Below are positions 1 to 5,375 of a stretch of 6,777 nucleotides of DNA, piece after piece (positions within the stretch are counted from its first letter, which is position 1; each line of letters opens with the position of its first letter). Source of the DNA: DATGZX01 sp035296965. Lineage in GTDB: Bacteria > Planctomycetota > Planctomycetia > Gemmatales > Gemmataceae. The notes under the pieces are model-generated. The model worked only from the letters and a program-made list of their open reading frames with translations, made no database searches and was not told the origin of the DNA. The position numbers and the translations under genes were made by a program. The stretch lies in the NCBI GenBank assembly GCA_035296965.1, contig DATGZX010000379.1, positions 1 through 6,777 on the forward strand, read 5' to 3'.

Positions 1-84
1 GGCCCGAATGTCAGCGGCCTGAGCTTCAACAAGCCGTTGCAGACGCTGGCACTGTGGACACGACTTCCGTGCGTGCTTGCTCAT
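1..84 (-). CDS. N-terminal fragment of a possible IS66-type transposase (runs off the left edge)
   Basis: Only 28 codons are inside the window. They read MSKHARKSCPQCQRLQ and continue with RLVEAQAADIRA to the edge. The start has a basic tip, a CPQC pair (residues 9-12) and then a heptad-like stretch. That is the usual opening of IS66-family transposases (TnpC), which begin with a Cys pair and a leucine-zipper segment before a zinc finger and the DDE core, but so short a piece cannot prove the family. An in-frame stop lies seven codons upstream (plus positions 103-105) and no ATG, GTG or TTG comes between, so the ATG at 84 is the only possible start. There is no clear Shine-Dalgarno sequence; a promoter-like pair sits so close that the message may be nearly leaderless. 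Another coiled-coil protein with a Cys pair remains possible. Confidence 0.45.
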   Translation of the reverse strand, partial: MSKHARKSCPQCQRLQRLVEAQAADIRA

Positions 85-114
85 ACAGCTGCATAATAGG
101 AATTAGCAGCTGTA
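84..114. repeat. 9-bp perfect inverted repeat flanking the -10 box
   Basis: TACAGCTGC (84-92) and GCAGCTGTA (106-114) are perfect reverse complements separated by 13 AT-rich bases. The candidate -10 hexamer (93-98) lies in the spacer, one arm covers the predicted transcription start and the start codon edge, and the other lies between the -35 and -10 boxes. This is the geometry of a dimeric repressor operator, or of a hairpin that would affect translation of the left-edge gene. The repeat is directly visible; the role is inferred. Confidence 0.45.
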
Positions 115-121
115 ACGTGAA
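93..121 (-). promoter_or_regulatory. Candidate sigma-70 promoter for the left-edge gene
   Basis: On the minus strand TTCACG (positions 121-116) is followed after exactly 17 bases by TATTAT (98-93). These match the -35 and -10 consensus at 4 of 6 and 5 of 6 positions. Transcription would start around 86-87, only a few bases before the ATG at 84, giving a nearly leaderless message. Inferred from motif and spacing only. Confidence 0.4.
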
Positions 122-224
122 TACTATCGTGAACGGGAACACGACCGAACCGGCCATTCCGCCACCAATTCCCCCCGGAAGAAAATTGCCAGAATTACGG
201 ATAGGCACAACTAATCATCGTCGG

Positions 225-1082
225 TCAACCGGGATGAAGGACCTCACTGAGAAGATTCTGGAAGCGCGGGTAGACGTGTGCGGGACTTTGAATGTCCTTG
301 GGAGTGAAGCGCGCAGTGGCTGACTTCTTCGTTACTGCATCTGTGATCGTCAGCGTGATAACCGTCCGGCCCTTCTCATCCTCATCGCGATCCCACAGCC
401 CTGTCAGGGTGCGCAGCGAGGTCGCGCACGTTTTGAGGATGTAATTGGAGCACTGCTCTGCGGCGGTAAGTTGCTCACGCGTTTGCAGCAACGCCTCTGA
501 ATAGTCGAACGTGATACTATCAATCTCCGTAATCACGACTTCGCTCTTCACGGGCTTCACCCCGGCTTTAGAAGTACGGGCGGGACGCGTGACTTTGCTT
601 CCGGGCCTGGTCCGGAAGGAGAAATCATACCAAAGGTTCACGCATGAGATGATTTGGTCGAGGGCATTCTCATTCAGCGGCCGACAATCAGCCTCCTCCT
701 GCATCTCCAAGGTCATCGTTCCATATTCGTGGCTAACCGGCTCCGACACCCACGTGTACCAGCCCTGAGATTCCATCATGGTGAAGTAGAAGAGCACGGT
801 AGGATACGGGAATGGCCCATAGCGAGCCATGCGCTGCAGGGCCGGCTTGAGCACCTTGTTCGCGGTGCTGACGGTCACAGGAGCATGCGTGGCCTTCAAC
901 TCCACGGCAAACTGCCTCACACCCGGTTTCTCCGAACGGAGGGTGACGAGATAGTCGATCCCGTAATCGGCTCCGCTGAGGTCTTGGACCAAGAGATCAT
1001 CGCGCCCTGAAAGGAGGACGTTGGTCAAGGCACGCGCCCGCATCTCGGTAAACCGGGCTCGTTCGGTAGCATGTTCTGCCAT
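225..1082 (-). CDS. DUF4365-like protein with PD-(D/E)XK nuclease-type signature
   Basis: A 285-residue protein. Its N-terminal part carries the DUF4365 pattern: a helical opening (about residues 3-25), then GADYGIDYLVTL with D39 and D43, then FAVELKAT with E61 and K63. D43 and E61-x-K63 fit the metal-binding core of PD-(D/E)XK nucleases, so DNA cleavage is possible but not shown. The C-terminal half (from about 150) is not recognised. A longer reading from GTG at 1091 exists, but that GTG abuts the TAG stop of the upstream gene; the minus-strand AGGTG there makes a good ribosome binding site seven bases before the ATG at 1082, so 1082 is preferred. The gene lies 9 bases downstream of the second DUF4365-like gene, implying co-transcription. 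No partner methylase, ATPase or reverse transcriptase is seen in the window. Confidence 0.72.
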   Translation of the reverse strand: MAEHATERARFTEMRARALTNVLLSGRDDLLVQDLSGADYGIDYLVTLRSEKPGVRQFAVELKATHAPVTVSTANKVLKPALQRMARYGPFPYPTVLFYFTMMESQGWYTWVSEPVSHEYGTMTLEMQEEADCRPLNENALDQIISCVNLWYDFSFRTRPGSKVTRPARTSKAGVKPVKSEVVITEIDSITFDYSEALLQTREQLTAAEQCSNYILKTCATSLRTLTGLWDRDEDEKGRTVITLTITDAVTKKSATARFTPKDIQSPAHVYPRFQNLLSEVLHPG

Positions 1083-1091
1083 GGCCCGCAC

Positions 1092-1574
1092 CTACATTTG
1101 GAACTTAGAATTCTTTAACTTGTGATCCAGAGTCTTCCAGTACGAACGGACCTCGGTCCACAGGTCGGTGAGCGTCGCGGCATCCAAGGGGTACGTCGTG
1201 GGTATGGAGGAGATTGCTCCTTTGAGGTTGCCATGCATCGACACGATATACGCTTCAGCAGCGGGCTCGTCCACGCCGATCAGGTAGGCGGGTACAGGGC
1301 AACGCACCATCGCTTGCACGTTCCTGGCCTTGACGCCCACCTTCAGTTCAAGCGACTTCTTCGTCATCCCCTTCTTGGTAGCCTTCGCCGAGACTAGGAA
1401 GTACGGCGGCGTCTTATCATTCGTCACGAGCTCGACCAGAAAGTCGAAAATCCCACACTTCTCACCGAGTGGGTGTGGGTCGAAAAACGGCAAGGGCCGT
1501 CCGCAGAAGTCGATAAGCTTTTCGCCGATGACGAACTCGCCCCGCTTGCCGATGTAGTCCTTCGCGTCGGCCAT
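1092..1574 (-). CDS. Small DUF4365-like protein, first gene of the pair
   Basis: A 160-residue protein with the same fold signature as its downstream neighbour but little overall identity by eye. The N-terminal helix reads IGKRGEFVIGEKL (E13 in the conserved position). FDFLVEL supplies D44 and YFLVSAKATKKG supplies S62 and K64. The usual E or Q of the (E/Q)xK motif is a serine here, so this copy may be catalytically weak or may only bind nucleic acid. Residues 75-160 show a second alpha/beta segment (VPAYLIGVDEP, AYIVSMHG) common in DUF4365 proteins, and a basic C-terminus (HKLKNSK). The start is ATG at 1574 with no convincing Shine-Dalgarno sequence. The stop TAG is followed at once by the next gene. 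Membership of DUF4365 is by motif order; the function is unknown. Confidence 0.68.
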   Translation of the reverse strand: MADAKDYIGKRGEFVIGEKLIDFCGRPLPFFDPHPLGEKCGIFDFLVELVTNDKTPPYFLVSAKATKKGMTKKSLELKVGVKARNVQAMVRCPVPAYLIGVDEPAAEAYIVSMHGNLKGAISSIPTTYPLDAATLTDLWTEVRSYWKTLDHKLKNSKFQM

Positions 1575-1636
1575 GCCATTCTACCCGATCGAGAGAGGTG
1601 GCGAGAAGGTCCTGCCCGAGAGAGAGAAAACCCTAG

Positions 1637-1660
1637 CCCCCAGTTGCGTATGCCTGGGGG
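1637..1660. other. GC-rich hairpin upstream of the DUF4365-like pair
   Basis: CCCCCAG (1637-1643) pairs perfectly with CTGGGGG (1654-1660) around a 10-base loop. Read on the minus strand, the stem is followed within a few bases by TTTT (about 1627-1630), loosely like an intrinsic terminator or attenuator in the leader of the minus-strand genes. On the plus strand no T-run follows. Other short palindromes nearby are TCTCGCGAGA (1734-1743) and CCCCG/CGGGG (1750-1761). The structure is visible; the role is a guess. Confidence 0.3.
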
Positions 1661-1843
1661 GGCTCCTGTACCACCGTAGTTGCGAGAAACGACCGCATCA
1701 GCATACTTACCGCCGGCCGCTGTCGCAATGAGCTCTCGCGAGATCTTTACCCCGCACGGGGATTAAACCCCCGGAGTTGAGGATCTTGGGTATAACGACA
1801 CTATCACCCGCCCCTTTGCCCTCCTCATGCAAGGAGTCCGCTC

Positions 1844-2203
1844 ATGTTCCAGCGCTCGGGGGTTGTTCTTTCACTGGCCGTGGTACTTGCTTCCTGGGCA
1901 TTGCTGATCCAGCCAACGCCGGCTTGTTGCCCGGTCTCTTCCGGTAAGCCGGTCGTTAATGCCGACCAAACGGTCATTCTGATTTGGGATGCGGCTACCC
2001 AAACCGAGCGCTTCATCCGCGAAGCAAGGCCGGGGCATCCCAGCCAGACTCGACGCCTGCGGTGGAAACCAATCCCTCAGCAACACGCCCGCCATCCCGC
2101 ACGGTTGGAACTCGCGAGGACGCGTGCTACAGTAGCGTGCGCGAATTTGGCTCACGACTTTCGTTCGAAACCATGCCCGATTGCGAAAACGCATCTGCAA
2201 TGA
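1844..2203 (+). pseudogene. Truncated DUF2330 secreted protein (N-terminal remnant)
   Basis: The open frame encodes 119 residues, but only the first 61 look like a real protein. Residues 1-27 are a signal peptide with a hydrophobic core (VVLSLAVVLASWALLI) and cleavage after PTPA. Mature CCPVSSGKPVV, ADQTVILIWD and TERFIREA follow, the characteristic opening of planctomycete DUF2330 proteins, which normally run to several hundred residues with a SF..DFGFLVPTP-type block next. Here the match ends near position 2026 and the rest of the frame is Arg/His-rich and unlike any secreted protein. A good AGGAG ribosome binding site (1832-1836) precedes the ATG, so the front end looks intact. Neither of the other two frames restores the missing block, so a deletion or rearrangement fits better than a simple frameshift. 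A short secreted peptide could still be made. Confidence 0.68.
2105..2133 (+). promoter_or_regulatory. Candidate promoter of the mfnF-mfnE operon
   Basis: TTGGAA (2105-2110) and TACAGT (2128-2133) are spaced by exactly 17 bases, each matching 4 of 6 consensus positions. A TG one base upstream of the -10 (TGCTACAGT) makes it an extended -10 element. Transcription would begin near 2140. This places the long open frame upstream of mfnF (from 1984) in promoter DNA and supports a start codon at 2173 or 2200. Confidence 0.5.
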
Positions 2204-3198
2204 CTTGTCGCGTACTGGGTCTGGATATCGGCGGTGCGAATCTCAAAGCTGCGCATTCTGGTGGCTTCTCTTCGCTAATCCCTTTCGAGCTTTGGAAAAA
2301 CCCTTCGGGATTAGGGGCCGCCTTGAAAGTGCTGCTCGCGGATTCGACTCCCTGCGATGTTATCGCAGTCACCATGACCGGGGAACTCTGCGACTGTTTT
2401 GCCACCAAGCGCGAGGGAGTGCTGGCTATCCTGGAGGCGGTCGAAAGCGTCGCCGGGCGCGTGCCGGTGCACGTTTGGCAAACCGACGGCCGGCTGGTGC
2501 CGCTCGATGAGGCCCGCTCCGCTCCGCTCCTGGCCGCGGCCGCCAACTGGCTCGCACTGGCAGCCTTCGCGGGACGGTTCATGCCCACGGGACCTGCACT
2601 TGTGATCGACATCGGCTCGACGACCACGGATATCATTCCACTCTACGACGGGAGACCCATCCCACGCGGGCGCACCGACCGAGAGCGCCTGGTGTCTCAG
2701 GAACTGGTTTACACGGGCGTCCGCCGCACTCCTCTCTGCGCATTGTTGGGGCCTCCACATGCTGCCGAGTTTTTTGCGACCACGCTCGATGCATACCTAA
2801 TCCTGGAATGCCTCAAGGAAGATGACTCCGACCGCGGCACAGCCGACGGCCGACCGACAACTCGGGAGGCAGCTCATGCACGCTTAGCCAGAATGTTGTG
2901 CGCTGATGCAGAGACGTGCACTCCCGACGACACACGCGCACTGGCTCTGCAGACTCGAAACCGCCAAGAAACCCTGATCCGAACGGCCGTTGACAGAGTC
3001 CTGTCGAGGCTGCCCGAGGGCGCGATCAGCGCCTTGGTGTCAGGCTCTGGCGAGTTCCTGGCTGCAGACGTACTCGGAGGTTATGAACACGTTCATGTGA
3101 TCTCGATGGCGCGGCTTTTGAAACCTGAATTGTCCGAAGCCGCATGCGCCTACGCCTTGGCGGTCCTCGCAGCAGAGATGCTTGAACATGCCGGATGA
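2200..3198 (+). CDS. mfnF: H4MPT-linked C1 pathway protein; MfnF-type furan-tyramine condensing enzyme
   Basis: A 332-residue protein of the hydantoinase/oxoprolinase-related ASKHA family. In methanogens MfnF joins the aminomethylfuran diphosphate made by MfnE to gamma-glutamyl-tyramine, releasing pyrophosphate and forming the core of methanofuran. The nucleotide-fold motifs are in order: VLGLDIGGANLKAA (residues 5-18; phosphate-1 loop), VIDIGSTTTDIIPL (135-148; phosphate-2, with D137 and D144) and VSGSGEFLA (280-288; adenosine-side loop). Length and motif order fit the family. The frame stays open back to 1984, but that part overlaps the DUF2330 remnant and the promoter. ATG 2200 starts the protein just ahead of the first motif as in homologues; ATG 2173 would add nine residues. 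Neither has a Shine-Dalgarno sequence. The last 11 bases overlap mfnE, so the two are translationally coupled. Confidence 0.85.
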   Translation: MTCRVLGLDIGGANLKAAHSGGFSSLIPFELWKNPSGLGAALKVLLADSTPCDVIAVTMTGELCDCFATKREGVLAILEAVESVAGRVPVHVWQTDGRLVPLDEARSAPLLAAAANWLALAAFAGRFMPTGPALVIDIGSTTTDIIPLYDGRPIPRGRTDRERLVSQELVYTGVRRTPLCALLGPPHAAEFFATTLDAYLILECLKEDDSDRGTADGRPTTREAAHARLARMLCADAETCTPDDTRALALQTRNRQETLIRTAVDRVLSRLPEGAISALVSGSGEFLAADVLGGYEHVHVISMARLLKPELSEAACAYALAVLAAEMLEHAG

Positions 3199-3784
3199 TC
3201 TGCTCGGACCACCTCTCGTGGTCAAGATAGGTGGCAGTCTATTCGATCTCCCCGATCTGGGTTCCAGGTTAGGGTGCTGGCTGGAAAGGAATGCCGGCGG
3301 CACGGTCCTCCTCGTGCCGGGTGGCGGCCCGTTCGCGGAGGCAGTTCGAAACCTTGATCGCCGGCATGGCCTGGACGCTGACACGGCTCATTGGCTGGCC
3401 ATCCGCGCGATGACATTGAGCGCTCGGCTTCTGCAGGCGCTCCTGGGCAGTAGATCCGCTCTGGCCGAGGAATGGGAAGACTGCCGGCGCATATGGCAGG
3501 GCGGAGGCATCCCGATCATCGAGGCATACAACTTCCTGCAAGAAGATGAACGGCACCCCGATCATCTTCCGCATACATGGTCGGTGAGCAGCGATTCCAT
3601 TGCTGCGCGGATTGCCGTCCTCGCCAAGGCGTCTCGGTTGATCCTTCTCAAGTCGGTCTCCGTTCCCGAAGACATGGATTGGCCCGAGGCGGCCCGGCAG
3701 GGTTTCGTGGATGAATACTTCCGAACGCTGGCGCAGAACGGCCTGGAAATCCGCGCTGTCAACTTCCGCGCGTGGCGGCCCTGA
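3188..3784 (+). CDS. mfnE: Amino-acid-kinase-fold protein; MfnE-type (aminomethyl)furan phosphate kinase
   Basis: A 198-residue protein of the amino acid kinase superfamily. MfnE phosphorylates 5-(aminomethyl)-3-furanmethyl phosphate with ATP to give the diphosphate that MfnF uses. Visible motifs: VVKIGGSLF (residues 11-19; phosphate-binding Lys13 and GGS), LLVPGGGPFAE (41-51; Gly-rich loop), GGGIPIIE (105-112), the SSDSIAA segment (134-140; conserved Asp136) and LILLKSV (151-157; Lys155). The protein is shorter than acetylglutamate or aspartate kinases, as expected for this compact subfamily, and has no ACT regulatory domain. TTG at 3182 would add two residues, but ATG 3188 is preferred. It overlaps the end of mfnF by 11 bases and its own last 26 bases overlap the end of convergent mfnB. 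The neighbours on both sides make the pathway assignment firm. Confidence 0.85.
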   Translation: MPDDLLGPPLVVKIGGSLFDLPDLGSRLGCWLERNAGGTVLLVPGGGPFAEAVRNLDRRHGLDADTAHWLAIRAMTLSARLLQALLGSRSALAEEWEDCRRIWQGGGIPIIEAYNFLQEDERHPDHLPHTWSVSSDSIAARIAVLAKASRLILLKSVSVPEDMDWPEAARQGFVDEYFRTLAQNGLEIRAVNFRAWRP

Positions 3785-3787
3785 CAG
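3756..3787. other. Inverted repeat spanning the mfnE/mfnB tail-to-tail overlap
   Basis: CTGTCA (3756-3761) and TGACAG (3782-3787) are inverted copies that each contain a stop codon: TGA of mfnB on the minus strand and TGA of mfnE on the plus strand. Inside, CCGC (3766-3769) pairs with GCGG (3775-3778). A transcript from either strand could fold here, so it may act as a short bidirectional terminator, but there is no T-run on either side and the outer stem is only 6 bp. Confidence 0.25.
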
Positions 3788-4475
3788 GTTGCTTGAGCGA
3801 CTGCACAAGCGTGCGCACTCGGCCAGGGTCGATCGCTGTGTTGCGCATGCCTTTCTTGCAAACGGCGCCGCGCACGGCAATCCAATCGGGTTCGGCAGGC
3901 AGAAGGCACGGAATCTGAGCGAGTCCAAGGGAGCCTGCCAGCGCCACGCGGACGCCCGCCTCCTTGCAACACTGGGCCAGCCGGCAAACCTCCGCGGCCC
4001 TCAGCCAATCGAGAAGCGTGCTGCCGTCCTTGCGCCAGGTATCGAGAAGAAATACTCCGCCCTCGTGAGCGCAAGCGAAAGCACATACCGCATCCGGCGC
4101 TGGAGAATTGGCTCGCTCCCAATCGGCATAAGCCACGGTCACCATCCGGCAGAGCGGCGTAGCTTTCCGAAGAGATGCAGCGGCATTGGTCAAGCATTCC
4201 GGCCAATCAATGTGTTGCCCGCATGCCGCCAGGCCCCATTTGACATAGTTCAGCCCCCTGATGGGGAAGGGCAGGGGAGCCTCAAGTAGCTCACCCAGGG
4301 CGGCACTTACCGGAACCCGGCCGCCGACGACTTCCACCACAGCTTCGACGACCTGCTGGTCCGCGCGTCCTAATGATCCACGCGCTGGCTCCTTGACATC
4401 AATAATCGCCGCCCCGGCATCGAGAGCAGACTCTGCTTCGGAGACAGATCGTACGCTGACGAGCAATTCAGTCAT
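3759..4475 (-). CDS. mfnB: (5-formylfuran-3-yl)methyl phosphate synthase, MfnB
   Basis: A 238-residue protein of the MfnB family (formerly DUF556), a TIM-barrel aldolase-like enzyme. It condenses two molecules of glyceraldehyde 3-phosphate into 4-(hydroxymethyl)-2-furancarboxaldehyde phosphate, the first committed step of methanofuran assembly. Signature residues are in place: MTELLVSVRS opening, IIDVKEPARGSLG (D26, K28; K28 is the Schiff-base lysine position), VKWGL (K79) and LLDTWRKDGSTLLDW (D145, K149). The D26-x-K28 and D145-x3-K149 spacings equal those of the archaeal enzyme. AGSLGL (about 180-185) is a phosphate-binding turn of the barrel. ATG 4475 lies 8 bases after the ASCH gene's stop and has no Shine-Dalgarno sequence, so translation may be coupled or the message may start at its own nearby promoter. 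The last 26 bases overlap mfnE. Confidence 0.9.
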   Translation of the reverse strand: MTELLVSVRSVSEAESALDAGAAIIDVKEPARGSLGRADQQVVEAVVEVVGGRVPVSAALGELLEAPLPFPIRGLNYVKWGLAACGQHIDWPECLTNAAASLRKATPLCRMVTVAYADWERANSPAPDAVCAFACAHEGGVFLLDTWRKDGSTLLDWLRAAEVCRLAQCCKEAGVRVALAGSLGLAQIPCLLPAEPDWIAVRGAVCKKGMRNTAIDPGRVRTLVQSLKQPVRAATRGS

Positions 4476-4483
4476 GAATGCAT

Positions 4484-4927
4484 TTATAGTATGGCGGGCA
4501 ATTCTTCTGTCACAGGAAAAAATCGCATCCAGCCTCGATACGCGCGGAAAGGCAAGACCTGTGGGTGAGTGAAGCTAAAGCCGTACAGAAGGCTGCCGTC
4601 GAACCAGGACGGCAGATTCAGGTGGCAGCGTTGGTCGGCGACAAACCGCTCTTTCTGGCGGTAGGCGATGCATCCGCTCAGGTGGGCACTTCCGAGGATG
4701 CCTCCCATCAATTTGGCAGCGCCACGCAATTCTGCCGGCACGAGAGCCCAAGCCTCGTCACGCGGGTCGGGAACCCGAGCTGCGTGAATGAACACTCGGC
4801 CACGGCGGCTCGTTGGCCAACGGCGCACTTCGATGGTTTTGAGGCCATGGATTAGAAGTGTCGCCCAGGGCTGCTTAATCGAGAGAGCGTAAGCCGGTTC
4901 CTGAGGGGATTTGGGAGTATCGGGCAT
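4484..4927 (-). CDS. ASCH-domain protein
   Basis: A 147-residue protein made almost wholly of one ASCH domain, a small PUA-like beta-barrel thought to bind RNA; some members act on modified nucleosides. The hallmark is at the N-terminus: LSIKQPWATLLIHGLKTIEV (residues 15-34), then RRWPTSRRGRVFIHAAR, giving the conserved G28, K30, E33 and R35 and the RG-x-x-x-I-H-A strand. Later GSAHLSGCI (about 84-92) is the usual second strand pair. A GTG at 4945 would add six residues, but ATG 4927 is preceded by AGGA at good distance (CAGGAAACGCCG before ATG). The stop is 8 bases before mfnB on the same strand, so the two are probably co-transcribed. Whether ASCH has any part in C1 metabolism is unknown; its target is not deducible from sequence. 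Confidence 0.82.
   Translation of the reverse strand: MPDTPKSPQEPAYALSIKQPWATLLIHGLKTIEVRRWPTSRRGRVFIHAARVPDPRDEAWALVPAELRGAAKLMGGILGSAHLSGCIAYRQKERFVADQRCHLNLPSWFDGSLLYGFSFTHPQVLPFRAYRGWMRFFPVTEELPAIL
4486..4513 (-). promoter_or_regulatory. Weak candidate internal promoter for mfnB
   Basis: On the minus strand GTGACA (4513-4508; 5 of 6 to the -35 consensus) precedes TACTAT (4491-4486; 4 of 6) by 16 bases. An overlapping TATAAA (4488-4483) is a better -10 but 19 bases away. Transcription would start about five bases before the mfnB ATG. The boxes lie in the last codons of the ASCH gene, so coding constraint could explain them. Confidence 0.25.
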
Positions 4928-5375
4928 CGGCGTTTCCTGTCGCACGCTATTGTGTGCCGCAAGACATTTGACGAATCGATAAGGGGTCCCCTGGCCAAAT
5001 GACCGTGTACAAATCGGCTGATACTAACCCGAGGCGTTAGCGAGGTCCTCGCTGACGCTTCGGGCTAGCATCAGCGGAATCGTGCACGGTGATGTAGCAA
5101 TCTTCTATGTCGCCGTCGCAACGAGCGGCCATTCTACCACCTCTGACGGGTCGATCAATGTCGGTGGCGTGCACGCACGTCAAAGAACGGTCCGTACTCC
5201 GCCGGATTTCCGACCCCTTATATCGATCGACTCGGCACAATATGGCTTCCACATATTTGCGACCCGACCGCTTGAGAGCTAACCTTGCTGTGCGGACGCC
5301 GTAAATGGCAGGTCACCGGAGATGGTTCGCCCTGCCGGTCGTGTTTGAGTTGTTGAGCCTCTAGGAAAGGCGCTC
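4928..5375. other. 448-base divergent intergenic region
   Basis: This lies between the start of the ASCH gene (minus) and the start of the kinase gene (plus), so it should hold both promoters. I find no convincing -35/-10 pair on either strand. It contains the palindromic repeat (5017-5075), a small palindrome AGGGGTCCCCT (4982-4992) and a 6-bp stem GGCAGG/CCTGCC (5307-5312 with 5331-5336) about 40 bases before the kinase start. Short open frames here lack a ribosome binding site and any protein-like pattern. Confidence 0.6.
5017..5075. repeat. Planctomycete-type palindromic intergenic repeat (REP-like)
   Basis: Arms 5017-5045 and 5047-5075 are 29 bases each around a single central T (5046) and match at all but four positions (mismatches at arm bases 5023, 5027, 5033 and 5038). 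As RNA, two of the four are G-U pairs on each strand, so either transcript folds well. The core CCCGAGGCGTTAGCGAGG and its inverse CCTCGCTGACGCTTCGGG belong to a repeat type common between planctomycete genes; translated on the minus strand it gives SPKRQRG, often seen in spurious planctomycete ORFs. It sits between two divergent genes, so it terminates neither. It may be a REP/RAYT-like mobilised hairpin. Confidence 0.75.

Noticed and set aside
193..197. ATTAC as the outer end of an IS66-type element
   Set aside because: IS66 ends do carry GTAA/TTAC, but four bases are not evidence, and neither the opposite end nor an 8-bp target duplication is in view.
26..208. Minus-strand 60-residue open frame with a Gly-rich start and one hydrophobic stretch
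   Set aside because: It overlaps the left-edge gene, its promoter and the 9-bp palindrome in another frame, starts at GTG without a ribosome binding site, and matches no family I recognise. An internal ATG at 157 has a somewhat better upstream context, so a 43-residue membrane peptide is not fully excluded.
54..323. Plus-strand 89-residue open frame
   Set aside because: It runs antisense into the 3' end of the DUF4365-like gene and has no coding pattern or ribosome binding site.
1578..1583. TAGAAT on the minus strand as the -10 box of the small DUF4365-like gene
   Set aside because: It is only three bases before the ATG, so transcription would begin inside the gene, and no -35 box lies at a suitable distance.
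1777..1804. Promoter for the DUF2330 remnant (TTGAGG, TATAAC, CACTAT)
   Set aside because: The good -10 (TATAAC, 1791-1796) is only 8 bases from TTGAGG, and the correctly spaced CACTAT matches just 3 of 6, so no pair is convincing.
1984..2199. Long N-terminal extension of MfnF
   Set aside because: The frame is open but overlaps the DUF2330 remnant and a well-spaced promoter; the extension is Ser/Pro/Arg-rich, and the family starts just before the DIGGANLKAA motif.
2127..2760. Minus-strand open frames of 149 and 169 residues opposite mfnF
   Set aside because: They are antisense shadows of a clearly conserved gene in GC-rich DNA and show no recognisable motifs.
5037..5252. Minus-strand 71-residue open frame ending in SPKRQRG
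   Set aside because: Its C-terminal end is the translated palindromic repeat, a known source of spurious planctomycete ORFs; the rest has no protein-like features.
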